DNA from: Mimachlamys varia
Taxonomy: Eukaryota > Mollusca > Bivalvia > Pectinida > Pectinidae
Length of the DNA stretch: 64,000 bases
Reading direction: 5' to 3'
Assembly: GCA_947623455.1 (NCBI GenBank)
Contig: OX392528.1
Coordinates: 49,060,322 to 49,124,321 of the forward strand
Numbering within the stretch: the first letter of the stretch is position 1; each line of letters begins with the position of its first letter. The translations under genes were made by a program, and so were the position numbers. Below the pieces are notes generated by a model. That model did not search any database, had not been told where the DNA came from, and worked only from the letters and a program-made list of their open reading frames with translations. Below are positions 26,201 to 36,480 of this stretch, piece after piece.

Positions 26201-26853
26201 AGCAATTTATTGTTTAATCTCAAATTCAACTCGAGTTGTAAAAGACTGAGTATGTTGCACGTTGTATGCCGTTTTTTTTAATGTACTGATGGTACAAGTG
26301 AAAAGGGTCCTCGAGGCGCTAAATTTGATATATATAATATATAGTCATGATCAGTGTTAGTTACTTACTATGTAAATCATAGTATTTCTGCATTCTTAGT
26401 AGATACTGTGCAGTCATGACACTCGTGTAATATTCTCCATTAATCACATGATGCATTGATGAAGCGATGTGTAATATGACGTTTTCATTATTCTTATTGT
26501 GACGTCACGCCTAGGGCAATTACATCACGTCATTCACTTCGGCACTTGCGTCAAAGTTGTTTGAAAATTGTCGTTTATTTTTAACACAAATGAATACCAC
26601 AGATTTCGATAATATGATAAAAAGATCATACATTCGTTTACATTAATTTTCATATGTGAAACTCGCCATGAAGTTCATAAATCCCATATAAGATCATTAT
26701 ATGTATTGAATTTTCTGTATTTTCTGTCAACTTTTCTTCGCAGAAAACTCTGCTTCCCACAAGCACCTGAGAGGAGGAGTAGAATTTCTAGATGAAATTC
26801 CAAAATCGCCATCTGGAAAAATTCTGAGACGTATCCTTCGGGATATGTCCTAA
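14272..26853 (+). CDS. Acyl-CoA synthetase (4-coumarate-CoA ligase-like), gene 2, exon 9 not found
   Basis: Paralogue of gene 1. Exons: 14272-14520, 14690-14897, 18624-18742, 19408-19610, 20798-20966, 21504-21672, 22437-22537, 23566-23707, then 25863-26028 and 26744-26853. Exons 2-8, 10 and 11 have exactly the lengths and phases of gene 1, with GT/AG borders and no internal stop. Motifs: [13 protein letters not shown] (canonical P-loop), [25 protein letters not shown]. Between 23708 and 25862 I find nothing like the 83-nt exon 9. Joining exon 8 (phase 1) to exon 10 (phase 0) shifts the frame, so the enzyme would lose its C-terminal domain. It is either a recent pseudogene, a gene with a cryptic exon, or an assembly gap. 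The N-terminus ([20 protein letters not shown]) is a stronger mitochondrial-type presequence than that of gene 1. Confidence 0.8.
15436..15625. repeat. Direct plus inverted repeat of a 30-bp word
   Basis: ACAGTTGCTTGAGTTTCTGT followed by TAGTATATAAAAAAGT occurs twice in a row (15439, 15480), and its complement CAGAAACTCAAGCAACTGTG occurs at about 15604. The intervening 70 bp could be looped out as a hairpin. It directly precedes the 36-bp satellite. Confidence 0.6.
15660..18515. repeat. 36-bp E-box satellite, about 75-80 units, intron 2 of gene 2
   Basis: Unit of 36 bp built as ACAAAAACTTTGTTACCAAC + ACGTGTATCACAATCA, with variants C/A at AATC(C/A)ACA and CTTTG/CTATG. Spacing between successive CACGTG cores is exactly 36 bp over long stretches. 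A rarer longer unit (ACTTTAATACCAACGTACCA) recurs near 16825, 17230, 17710 and 18150, giving a higher-order period of roughly 400-480 bp. Because 36 is divisible by 3, long stop-free frames exist on both strands; these are not genes. The right edge degrades to CACATGCGTC variants. Confidence 0.97.
19664..20052. mobile_element. MITE with AGGCCCAATATACGTAACTT ends, copy 1
   Basis: Left end AGGCCCAATATACGTAACTT. The right end is a diverged complement (AAAGTAACGCATATTTGGCCT). Flanked by TTAA or near-TTAA. Same family and orientation as 25492-25813. Intron 4 of gene 2. Confidence 0.65.
21690..22345 (+). other. Possible captured gene start with a C-x-x-C peptide, intron 6 of gene 2
   Basis: ATGGCGGCGGCATCGCCTGC opens a short frame [18 protein letters not shown] that stops after about 43 codons. 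A CCAAT-type box (CTGATTGGTT) lies nearby. It looks like a first exon or transposon 5' end without the rest. Not part of the synthetase. Confidence 0.25.
24020..24575. repeat. Tandem repeat of about 160 bp with AGGTCA half-sites, 3-4 copies
   Basis: GGTGCCAAGGTCAAGGTCAA, CTATTTATAGAAAGTCTTTG, TCAGCACTCTTGCAACTTCA, GGATCCTGACCAAACTTCAT and ATATGGGTCCAGCATGGG repeat in order. It occupies the interval where exon 9 of gene 2 should be. Confidence 0.8.
24775..24980 (-). mobile_element. Possible degraded SINE or other dispersed repeat
   Basis: On the - strand the segment begins TGGCCATGGGTGTTCGCCCC and carries a box B-like CCTGGTTGAAAC. This is suggestive of a tRNA-derived retroposon, but both promoter boxes are poor. 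Confidence 0.3.
25492..25813. mobile_element. MITE with AGGCCCAATATACGTAACTT ends, copy 2
   Basis: 322 bp, ends AGGCCCAATATACGTAACTT and its complement (AAAGTTACGTATATTGGGCC), flanked on both sides by TTAA (25488-25491 and 25814-25817). TTAA duplication fits a piggyBac-mobilised MITE; TA with longer ends is the alternative. It ends only 50 bp before exon 10 of gene 2. Confidence 0.75.
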
Positions 26854-27574
26854 AGAACTCAACGGTACAAAGTATTGACACGAGAAAGCAATTGAAAAAT
26901 GAATTAAATAGATAAAAAGTAAAATTGACACGTGACAAGGATTTCTTTTGTAAGTAATTTGTTTTCTGTTTCTGATCTACACGTGAAACTTGGACATTGC
27001 TAAGGACAGTGATCGTCTGGTTGGTTACATGTACCAACGTCTGAATTTCTTTGATATATCAAACTATTTTGTTTGGTAGGGATGCTTTAAATTTTGTCAT
27101 GTGATCACTTGAAAGATGCAATGTAACTGCTTAACAATTAAAAGTTCTTAAAAGGTATATGTTTGTCACAATGATACATATTCAACAGTTATGGACGTTT
27201 GTTGTTGTGAGTATGGTGTGAAAGCACAAGACAAGACGGTATTGACAGAGGAGAATTCGAACTTATCATCGATAATCATTATATTATTATTTTTAAATCG
27301 GAAAGGCCAAACTTGGATATGGGGTTCTGCTGTCTTGTTTTCCTTGTAAGTTCGTACAAAAAAGGTATCCACATGAATGGTGTAGAGGGTATAAATTCAA
27401 AACATCACAAGAATTCCACGGAAATCGATATGTCCCCTGCGCAGCAAGCTGGGGGTGAGTTTTGCAGATTATGATCAAAGTGTCTCATGGCACAGACTTC
27501 CCATGGATTAAAGTGTTCATTTAAGTCTGTTCATACCAGAAAGCACTAAGTGAACTTGACACATATTTTTTTTT
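26854..27574. other. 3' flank of synthetase gene 2
   Basis: Non-coding, AT-rich. It should contain the 3' UTR of gene 2. No strong AATAAA within the first 300 bp; ATTAAA-like words occur near 27137. No other gene evidence. Confidence 0.35.
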
Positions 27575-28560
27575 TATAGTAACAAGTGACCTTGACCTTT
27601 GAACATAAAAAGCAATCCGTAGAAAGCGCTTCTGTAAGGAAGCACTACACCAAGTCTGAGTTAGATCAGCAAAAACTAACTCTAGTTATCCCATGGAAAC
27701 TGATTTTCTATTTATAGTAAAAGTGTCCTTGACCTTTGACGTTCGAAACTGAAAAACACTCCCAAGCAAGCACTTTAGATAATGAAGCACTGTGAAGTTA
27801 TTTGAGCTTTATCAGCTAAAGCGAAGTTGAGTTATCGCATTGGAACTGATTTTCAATTTATAGTGTGACAAATGCAGTGAACTTGATCTTTGCCTTCGTA
27901 CAGGAAAAGCAAACCAAAAATTGCACTTTTGTAAGAAAGCACCATTGGAAGTTTGAACTTGACAAGCCAGAACGAACGAAAGCCGATTATATTTTTATAT
28001 TCATAACAAGTATTATTGACGTTTGAACCAGAAAAGCGATCCCAAGAAAGCTCTGTATGGAGTTTGATCGGCTACAGCAAACTTGAGTTAACGCATGGAA
28101 ACTGATTTTCTATTTATAGTAATAGTGATCTTGACCTTTGAACCTGAAAAGCAATCCCAAGCAAGCACTTTTGGTAAGGAAGCATAGTATGAAGTTTGAG
28201 TTTGATTGGTCCAAGGGAATACGAATTATCGCATCGAAACCGAATTTCTATTTATACATGTAGTAACAGTGACATTAACCTTTGACCTTTGACCTTTGAA
28301 CCTGAATCGCAAGCAAGCACTTTTGGTAAGAAAGTACTGTATAAATATTTAGATTGATTGGCACAAGGACACTCAAGTTATCGCATGGAAACCGATTTTC
28401 TATTTATAGTAACAGCGATGTTGACCTTTGATCTTTGAACCTGAAAAGCAATCCCAAGCAAGCACTGTATAAAGTTTGCGTTTGATTGGCCCAAAGGAAC
28501 TCGAGTTATCGCACGGAAACTATTGTACGGACGACGCCGACATTGTGTTGCCTGTATGTC
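27575..28560. repeat. Tandem repeat of about 145 bp with AGGTCA-type half-sites, about 6-7 diverged copies
   Basis: CTATTTATAGTAACAGTGAC, TGACCTTTGAACCTGAAAAG, CAATCCCAAGCAAGCACTTT and GATTGGCCCAAGGGAACTCG recur in order. Near 28273-28300 TGACCTTTGACCTTTGAAC gives overlapping AGGTCA repeats spaced by one base. A further unit lies at 34555-34900. Confidence 0.8.
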
Positions 28561-28839
28561 GCCTTTTCAGGTGACAAGAAAACGATTTTTCCAATTGCTC
28601 GAAGATGAAAACAGATTTATAACCATATTTCGTATAAGCATGATATGAAGAACAAAACCATTTTTTCTCTTTATTTTACAAATATTTTATCTCAAACACT
28701 TGAAAATGTACACAGTTATAGCACAGCAGGCAATCCAGTCTATCTCTTTGGTATGACGCGAAGCCGTGAAATCTCTGACGAACCGACTATAACCGAATAC
28801 TAGCTACTAGAAACATAAGTTACTACATCATTTAAAACT

Positions 28840-29260
28840 GTCTCTAACCCTACCAAAGCTAAATCCGGAAGTTTGACTGATCTAACTTAAACTAAATCCG
28901 GATAGTTTTGACTGACGCGACCTTACTAAACTTAACCTGGTTTGTTTTGACTGACCCTACTATAACTAAATCGGGATTGTTTTGACTGGCGCGACCTTAC
29001 AAAACTAAACCTCGATAGTTTTGTCTGACTCTACTTAAACTTAATCCGGATAATTTGGACTGATTTTACTAAAACTAAATCTGGATGGTTTTGTCTGACC
29101 CTACTTAAACTTAATCCGGATAATTTGGACTGATTCTACTAAAACTAAATCCGGATAGTTTTGTCTGACCCTACTTAAACTTAATCCGGATAATTTGGAC
29201 TGATTCTACTAAAACTAAATCCGGATAGTTTTAACTAAATCTACTAAACGGACGAGTTTT
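28840..29260. repeat. 39-bp minisatellite, copy A (about 10 diverged units)
   Basis: Units of the type ACTAAATCCGGATAGTTTTG followed by ACTGACGCGACC or CTGACCCTACTTAAAC. It lies just downstream of the stop codon of the - strand gene, so it may be in its 3' UTR. The paralogous array at 35160-36290 is about three times longer. Confidence 0.85.
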
Positions 29261-29431
29261 CCTGATCAACGTTTGTAATGACACAAGTTAGGGTTTCTTA
29301 TTTCTTTGAGTTTTCATGTTTTACTTTTTGGTAGCTGATTATATTTCATTATTTTCTATATGTTTAAATAGTTCTTCGATTTAGTCACATCAATTCCGAA
29401 CAATGTCTGTGATTTTCTTCTCTTGATGCAT

Positions 29432-31322
29432 TCAGTCAACTAAAGGACCAACTGTGGCAGTCTGCCCGACAAAACAGCACATGAGATTTTTACGTATCCA
29501 ATCTCTCTTGTTATGGGCCTTGGATGGACTCTTTTTCTTTCCCCCGCCGTTGGCGCTGTCATCTGTTGGATATAAAGATAGTGACACATTCACATAAAAA
29601 AAATACAGTATATACTGTACGAGAGAATAAAATGGATGATTGATCTTGTAAAATCATGCTTAATATAAAGTTTTACTCAATCAAAATATGAAATTTGCGC
29701 CAGCAAAGACTGATCGAGAACCGTCGGCATTTTCCGTCAGGTATTTTTCTTATTTACGAAAGGTGCCGACGTTTTCCGATCGAAGCAGAGATAATAATGC
29801 CGCAAAAACCCAGTTATTATGGAAAAGGAACCCGGGGAGGGAGGAGCTAAATTCCTTCTATACATTGTAAGTATATATATTTTGGCGTATCGCGGAAACC
29901 ATTTGGAACTTTCCTGTATTTTAGTTAGCACTGAAAAACATCGAGTGAAATGGTATTGAAATTAATAAAGCGAAGTCTAGTGTGTATCTAATTAATTTTA
30001 TGAAACATGTTTTCTCAAATGTTTTAAAAAAATGGGACCTAGACGATTTAACGAGTGAATGATATTCTCACCAGCTGTCGTAGTATTACATTCTTTGGCC
30101 TCTTTCTTGTCTCTCTGAAACAAAACGTTTGGATCGAATCATATTTTAATCAAGTTTACAAACATATTTTCCCATGTATTTTTGAGATCCTGTATTTCTT
30201 CATGATTTAAGCAGAACACCTTTTTACTACAAGTTAATTTAAGCCACATATAAAGCCTTGAGTTATCATCCGAAGTCAGTGATTTTGTCCCCTAATTGAA
30301 CAATAATTTCTGTTTAATTACATGCGGAGGAAAAGTAATTCAGATTTCATTTATGTTAGTACTGTTAGACACTGAGCAATCATCTATAATAAAAATAGTT
30401 TATCGACGCCAATCGGGAACCGTCGGCACTTTCCGTCATTCTCGTTTACGGAAAGTACCGACATTTCCCGATTGTATAGACACATAATAGATAGTAGCCT
30501 TACCTTGAGAATCCTGTCCAACAATCGCTCCAATACATTCTTCTTACCGGAAGTACATCCATATGTCTTGCCGGAAGTCTTATTACCGGAAGTGTTGCTA
30601 AAATGCCCATGCGTTGTACCCATGTTCTCTTTCTTAACTTCTGTCGCCTTGTCGTCTTTATAAATGAAGATCAAGATGAAGATCAAGATGAAGAAAACAG
30701 AACCTTAGTTACTCTAGATTTGACTATGACGATTTTCTTTTAATCATATAATAATTGTTATTTATTAACAAATTCGTTTTAAAACGTTATCCTAATAATG
30801 GTTATGATAGACAAGATATATAATTCTGTGATAATACTGTTTTAAGACTATATATATATATGTTTGTGCATGAAGTACTTTTAAATTAAATCGGTAGTTT
30901 AAGTTAAAGAAGTTGGTAACAAATTCATGGAATAGGTATATTTAAACTCTAAAATTACCTTTTATAGGGCCAGAGATGATAACTTGAGGCTGATTATCGG
31001 TTCCTTCAACATTTGGTTTGATTTGCTTATCTTCAATCTCAATAGGCTCACTTCCTGTTGCGCCAGTTGCGCCTTCCGGTGTTGCAGGAACCAAGATTTT
31101 GCCAAGGTCGAGCTTTCCCTCCAACCTAATATCAGTTGGAGAACTTTGACCTTCACGAATGGCCGTGACTGACCTTCCAATGGTCAGTTCTACAATAGCA
31201 TCTACTCCCTGGTCAAGACCTTCGTCCATTTCTTTTTGGTCGGCCTTAACTTTATCGACAGCTTTCTCTATCGCGTTTTTCACCAAAAGCTGCGCAATAT
31301 TACGTAGTTGTTGATCATCCAT
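29432..31322 (-). CDS. AKAP-like RII-helix protein, copy A (229 aa)
   Basis: Four coding exons on the - strand: 30959-31322 (its exon begins at 31330, 5' of the ATG), 30504-30655, 30072-30114, 29432-29562. All have GT/AG borders with phases 1, 0, 1; total 229 codons plus TGA. Residues 6-25 form an amphipathic helix, AQLLVKNAIEKAVDKV at its core, with the hydrophobic spacing of PKA RII-anchoring helices. It is close to the designed peptide AKAP-IS (LAKQIVDNAIQQA). The middle is acidic then Ser/Thr/Gly-rich. Exon 2 ends in a second short helix NVLERLLDRILK. The C-terminus is basic (GGGKKKSPSKAHNKRDWIRK) followed by NLMCCF, which could be palmitoylated. I do not recognise the whole protein as a named family. 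Role as a small membrane-linked PKA anchor is inference. Copy B is at 36481-38402. Confidence 0.82.
29712..29785. repeat. Intronic hairpin, intron 3 of copy A
   Basis: GAACCGTCGGCATTTTCCGT and the complementary ACGAAAGGTGCCGACGTTTT flank a short loop. Same family as 30402-30480; the pair brackets the 43-nt exon 3. Confidence 0.75.
30402..30480. repeat. Intronic hairpin, intron 2 of copy A, 24 bp from the exon 2 donor
   Basis: CAATCGGGAACCGTCGGCAC ... complementary arm ACCGACATTTCCCGATTGTA. Arms of about 30 bp. It lies just inside intron 2 (the donor on the - strand is at 30503). Confidence 0.8.
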
Positions 31323-31559
31323 TGTAGATTCTGGGAAAAAAAATAAAAAAAATATGGCTCGTTGAAATTTTGTCTGAGGGCCCATAGTCAACCTGCTATA
31401 TATTAATTCAACAACAATTTTCATAATTCAATAATAACATTCAAAAGACTTACGTACATACTTAAATGGAATGCAAATTTCTCGTTGCATAATATATAAA
31501 ATATACAATTACGACAGGTAGTTGAACGGTGACCTTCAACATGTATGATTAACGAGTAA

Positions 31560-31910
31560 AACAGTTACTCTACTTCAAGCAGGAATGATTGATTAGAAAA
31601 GAATCTCCACTTTCGACGGTTATAATTGATGGAATAAATAAAACTCCACAGGAGACGGGTATTGTTGATGAACTATTAACTCAACTTTAGACAAGTATGA
31701 TTGATGAGTTGAAGAGTAACTCCGCTTTAGACAGGTATGATTGATGATTTGAAGAGTAACTCCGCTTTAGACAGGTATGATTGGTGAATTAAACAGTAAC
31801 TCCGATTTAGACAGGTATGATTGGTGAATTAAATAGTAACTCGGCTTTAGACAGGTATTATTGGTGAATTAAACAGTAACTCTGCTTTAGACAGGTATTA
31901 TTGAAGAAAT
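31560..31910. repeat. 40-bp minisatellite, copy A (about 8 units), intron before coding exon 1
   Basis: Unit TTGATGAGTTGAAGAGTAAC + TCCGCTTTAGACAGGTATGA. The paralogous array at 38640-40085 has about 36 units. Confidence 0.9.
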
Positions 31911-32239
31911 ATATACTTCATTGTTTCCAAATGGATGAGACATTAGGCAAAAGTCTTTACAAGTATGAGTCTAAAAATTCCGGGAATAAAGCTCAGTACA
32001 ATACATTGTTGCCGCATAAAAGTTTAACAATTAATTTAGTAGTTGTGTTTAGTACAGTTATGACAGCTTTAACATTATGTCCGATTTAGACAGGTACATA
32101 TGATGAGTTCACGGAAAGTAACTTCCTCGTCCGGTATATGCATGACTGATGAATACCAATAGTGAAACGAATTCTATATCACAAATGTGCCGTAACTGTG
32201 TATATTTATATGCAGGGAGAACACGTGATACATACGTAC

Positions 32240-32400
32240 CTTCCCAATACAGTATCCTGTACCTAGTTTATATGTTATCTAAGTAAAGTTGTTTACCGCC
32301 TTCACACGTCTCAGATCAGCTGTAGCTTCCTTCGTCGCTAGCAACAGTGACAATGACGACAGGAAATCTCGCGTGAGGACTGTCTATTGTGACGTCATAG
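32240..32400 (-). promoter_or_regulatory. 5' UTR exon end and promoter region of copy A with a CRE
   Basis: On the - strand the sequence ...CTGTATTGGGAAG|GTACGTATG has a strong donor at 32240/32239. It is preserved almost base for base in copy B (40489), which fits a non-coding first exon spliced to the exon starting at 31330. Upstream (higher coordinates) lies the palindrome TGACGTCA at 32390-32397, the consensus cAMP response element. The transcription start is not visible. Confidence 0.55.
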
Positions 32401-32556
32401 GTACAAATATGTCATCGTCTTCAATGATAACATGTATCATTTTCTATAAAAATCTACCATTTGATTTTTTTTTCCATCGACAATAACTAAAATGAAAACA
32501 TTACAATAGAACATTGACATTGACGGCAGGAAATCTCGCGTGACGGCTGTCCATTG

Positions 32557-32564
32557 TGACGTCA
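32557..32564. promoter_or_regulatory. Second CRE palindrome TGACGTCA, copy A only
   Basis: Lies in a local tandem copy of AGGAAATCTCGCGTGACGGC ... CATTGTGACGTCAT, which also occurs around 32361-32397. Copy B has a single unit (40639-40646). Confidence 0.55.
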
Positions 32565-32596
32565 TGGATAAAATTGATTAAAGCCCGCGACCAACC

Positions 32597-32930
32597 ATCC
32601 TCGATTTCCAGGTGTTACGATTATCACCTACGCTCTCTACACCTCTGGAATATGTCATGACATAACTCAGGTAAACTTTACCAATCGCTAGGCTAATTCC
32701 TTGTATTTTGAAGATTATAAAGGAGCAGCAACCGACTTCCAAAACCTGTCAGTTTTTACCGTTATGTGACTGCAAGATTATTTTGATGTACATCAAGGTG
32801 TTGTTAAACTATTCTTCTTGTCTCATCAAGGTAGCGCACATGGAGTCTTCAGATTTGCCATGACGCATTCCGAGGGGGGGGGGGGGGGGTTTAGCATAAC
32901 CCACATATATCGAGGACCTTTGATTTGGTT
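32597..32930. mobile_element. Inverted-repeat element upstream of copy A
   Basis: Left end CATCCTCGATTTCCAGGTGT ... ACCTACGCTCTCTACACCTC. The right end is the degraded complement (TGACGCATTCCGAGG, poly-G, ATAACCCACATATATCGAGG). The copy B version at 40677-41007 is more intact. A single arm also occurs at about 10018-10083. Confidence 0.6.
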
Positions 32931-33289
32931 TAGTTTATGATATAAATTCAATAGAACACGCGATAAATTGCGTAAACGCTTAAAACTGCTCCATTGGATT
33001 TATGATCTCATAAACTGAACAAAATCTAAGGTCCGTCGTTATACCTTTAGTAATATTTTTTCTGTAATGATTCATAACTATTGCGTTCATTATTGTAACA
33101 CCTGAGGACGTTAGATTTCATTTCAAAACTTGCCACTGGCGTAATACTTGCGGTTTTCTGATGTTGCTCCATCGAGTTTGGATTTTTTTTTTGCAAATTA
33201 TTCACAAATGCACAAATTTAGTCTGTGTTTACAGCAGCTGAAACTATATCTGATCCGCATTTTTTTCACTAGATGCAATCTTCTACCAA

Positions 33290-34440
33290 ACTTTATTCTA
33301 GAATGCCCGACAGACGTTATTACAAGGTCTTAATCCACACAAGGCCGCAAGCCCAGAATGTTTGGAACCAAACGTGTTTAAAGAATAACTATCTGTCGAA
33401 ATTTTTCCCATACCGTGTCCGATATTTAAAACGTATTTAGAACAGGGTATAGTGCCCCTAGACTGGAATACTGCAAATGTCTCCCCAGTATACAAAACGG
33501 TTCCCAAATTCCACACAGAAAAGTATAGGCCCATATCTCTGACATATACCTGTAGTAAAACCATGGAGTATATTATAGTATCTAATATCATGACTCATAC
33601 GGACCAATATGACATCCTGTATCCCTTCCAACACGGCTTCCGTGGATCCCGCCCTTATGAATAACAACTTATGGAATTTGTCGATGATGTATCTACCAGT
33701 CCCTACCAAGGACACCAGACAGACATTCTGATAATAGACTTTTCCGAGGCTTTTGACAAATTTAAAGTATTAAAGCCATTCATTACTGGTCTATAAGTTA
33801 AGAGACTACGGAATAAATAAGACTGTTTTAACTGGATTGAAAGTTTCCTGATAATAGAACACAATCAGTAGTAGTGGAACACAGAGGCTAGGCACGGACC
33901 TATGTAACTTAAGAAATAATTGCCAGATGATTTTTTACCTCTCTCGAATATAGCCCCTCCCACTACTATGTCACAGATATAAAGTAGTGAAGGGGCTATT
34001 TTCGAGAGAGGTATCAAAATTATCTGACAATTATTTCTTAAGTTACATAGGTCCGTGCCTAGCCCCTGTGTAGTGGAAGGGGAAAGATCCGATTTAGTTG
34101 ACGTCCAGTCTGGTGTCCAGCAGGGATCAGTCCCCGGGCCAAGTCTATTTCTATTGTACATCAACGACATCCCTGTGGACAGAAGTTCTACCACCCGTCT
34201 TTTTTTGCAGATTACACTATTGCATACCTAGTTGTCAAGTCCAATAGCGATGCTGAAACCCTCCAGCATGACTAAGACAAACAGGCGTAGTTGAGAAAAA
34301 ACATGGAAATTGACATTCCACCCCAGCAAATGCAACGTATTACGTGTTTTCAACAGTAAAACTTCCATTGTACATAATTACACGTTACAAAGGCACATAT
34401 TAGTTAGAACATGTAGATCGGGCCAAATGCCTGGTTGTCA
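33290..34440 (+). mobile_element. Decayed non-LTR retrotransposon (jockey/CR1-like RT), copy A
   Basis: Translating across frame breaks gives reverse-transcriptase signatures in order: YRPISLT near 33527, QHGFRGSRP near 33631, DFSEAFDKF near 33738, [20 protein letters not shown] near 34110. The catalytic box is degraded (ADYTIAYL). Stops and frameshifts make it inactive. It is interrupted by the element at 33880-34070 and truncated near 34440. Confidence 0.8.
33880..34070. mobile_element. 191-bp fold-back element with 8-bp target duplication, inside retrotransposon A
   Basis: Arms of about 87 bp, beginning CACAGAGGCTAGGCACGGAC and ending with its complement (GTCCGTGCCTAGCCCCTGTG), around a short centre. 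Flanked by TAGTGGAA on both sides (33872-33879, 34071-34078). The paralogous retrotransposon at 42150-42180 has the empty site TAGTAGAA once. The 8-bp duplication fits a hAT-type MITE. Confidence 0.9.
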
Positions 34441-35159
34441 ATCTTGAAATGGTTGTTCGGTTGATTGTTTTTACGTCGGAAATTGTCCACGCCCCAGACA
34501 AAAACAATAAGCTATCCGGCTCTGCCCAGAGTGGCTTTAAACCGGTTTTCGTGCAGCAGTGACCTTGACCTTCGAACCTGATTGGGTGAAAAACGATCCC
34601 AAGCAAGCACTCGTGGTAAGGAAGCACTGTATGGTATGGAGTTTAAGCTAGCTCGGCTACAGCAAACTTCAGTTAACGCATGAAAACTGATTTTCTATTT
34701 ATAGTAAAAGTAGACTTGACGTTTGACCTTTGAACCTGAAAAGCAATCTCAAGCAAGCACTTTTGGTAAGAAAGCACTGTATGAAGTTTGAGTTTGATAG
34801 GCCCAATGGAACACAAGTTATCGCACGGAAACCATTGTGCAGATGGCACGTCGACGCCGACACAGTGTTACCTGTATGTCGCCTTTTCAGACGACACAAA
34901 AACGATTTTTTTAATTGTTCAAAGATTAAAACAAATTGATAACCATATTCCGTATAAGCATGATCTGAAGAACAAAAACAATATTTTCTCTTTATTTTAC
35001 AAATATTTTATCTCAAACTTGAAATTGTACACAAGTATAGCACAACAGACAATTCAGTCATCTCTTTGTAATGACACGAAGCCGTGAAATCCCTGACGAA
35101 CCGACTATAACGGAACACTGTGGTCTGAGAAACATAAATAACTCCATCACTTAAACTGT

Positions 35160-36290
35160 CTCTCACCCTACTAAAACTAAATCCGGAAAGTTCTGACTGA
35201 CGCAACCCTGTTAAAACTAAATCCTGATAGTTTTGTCTGACGCGACATTACTAAACTAAATCCGGATAGTTTTGACTGACGCGACCCTAGTAAACTAAAT
35301 CCTGATAGTTTTGACTGACGCGACCCTACTAAACTAAATCCTGATAGTTTTGACTGACGCGACCCTACTAAACTAAATCCGGATAGTTTTGACTGACATG
35401 TCGACCTTACGAAACTTAATCCGGATAGTTTTGACTGACGCGTCGACCTTACGAAACTTAATCCGGATAGTTTTGACTGACGCGTCGACCTTACGAAACT
35501 TAATCCGGATAGTTTTGACTGACGCGACCCTACTAAACTAAATCCTGATAGTTTTGACTGACGCGACCCTACTAAACTAAATCCGGATAGTTTTGACTGA
35601 CACGTCGACCTTACGAAACTTAATCCGGATAGTTTTGACTGACGTGTCGACCGTACGAAACTTAATCCGGATGGTTTTGACTGACGCGTCGACCTTACGA
35701 AACTTAATCCGGATAGTTTTGACTGACGCGACCCTACTAAACTAAATCCGGATAGTTTTGACTGACGCGACCCTACTAAACTAAATTCGGATAGTTTTGA
35801 CTGACGCGACCTTACTAAAACTAAATCCTGATAGTTTTGACTGACGCGACCCTACTAAAACTTAATCCGGGCAGTTTTGACTGACGCGTCGACCTCACGA
35901 AACTTAATCCGGATAGTTTTGACTGACGCGTCGACCTTACCAAACTAAATCCGGATAGTTTTGACTAACGCGACCCTACTAAACTAAATCCGGATAGTTT
36001 TGACTGACGCGACCCTACTAAACTAAATCCAGATAGTTTTGACTGACGCGACCTTACTAAAACTGAATCCGGATAGTTTTGACTAACGCGACCCTACTAA
36101 ACTAAATCCGGATAGTTTTGACTAACGCGACCTTACTTAACTAAATCCGGATTGTTTGGATTGACGCGACTTTACTAAACAAAATCCGATTAGTTTTGAC
36201 TGCCACTTCTACAACTATAAATCCGGATAGTTCTGACTGACCCTACTAAAACTCAATCCGGATAATTTTGACTGATTCTACTAATTTTTG
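35160..36290. repeat. 39-bp minisatellite, copy B (about 28 units)
   Basis: Unit ACTAAATCCGGATAGTTTTG + ACTGACGCGACCCTACTAA, with a second unit type containing GCGTCGACCTTACGAAACTT. Lies downstream of the copy B stop codon. Expanded relative to 28840-29260. Confidence 0.95.
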
Positions 36291-36480
36291 GGCGAGTTTT
36301 CCTGATCAACGTTTGTAATGCTACATGTGAGGGTTTCTTATTTCTGTGAGAAATTAGAGTTTTCATGTTTTACTTTTTTGTAGCTAATAATATTTCATAA
36401 TTTCCTATATGTTTAAAAAGTTCTTCTTTTTAGTCACATCAATTCCCAATAATGTCTGTGATTTTCTTCTCTTGGTGCAT

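Larger units (their letters stand above)
28080..34440. repeat. Segmental duplication, copy A
   Basis: About 6.3 kb that matches 34555-42560 in the same order: tandem-repeat edge, 39-bp minisatellite, four coding exons, 40-bp minisatellite, 5' UTR/promoter, inverted-repeat element, retrotransposon fragment. The right edge falls where the retrotransposon is cut off near 34440 and the AGGTCA-type repeat resumes. The left edge is within that repeat and cannot be placed exactly. Confidence 0.85.

Noticed and set aside
30984..31172. + strand frames opposite the AKAP-like exon (also 38064-38252 and 38239-38508)
   Set aside because: They are antisense shadows of the - strand coding exon, which has splice sites, correct phases and protein-level conservation.
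33452..33664. Functional reverse transcriptase gene
   Set aside because: Signatures are spread over several frames with stops, a fold-back element interrupts it, and the catalytic box is changed.
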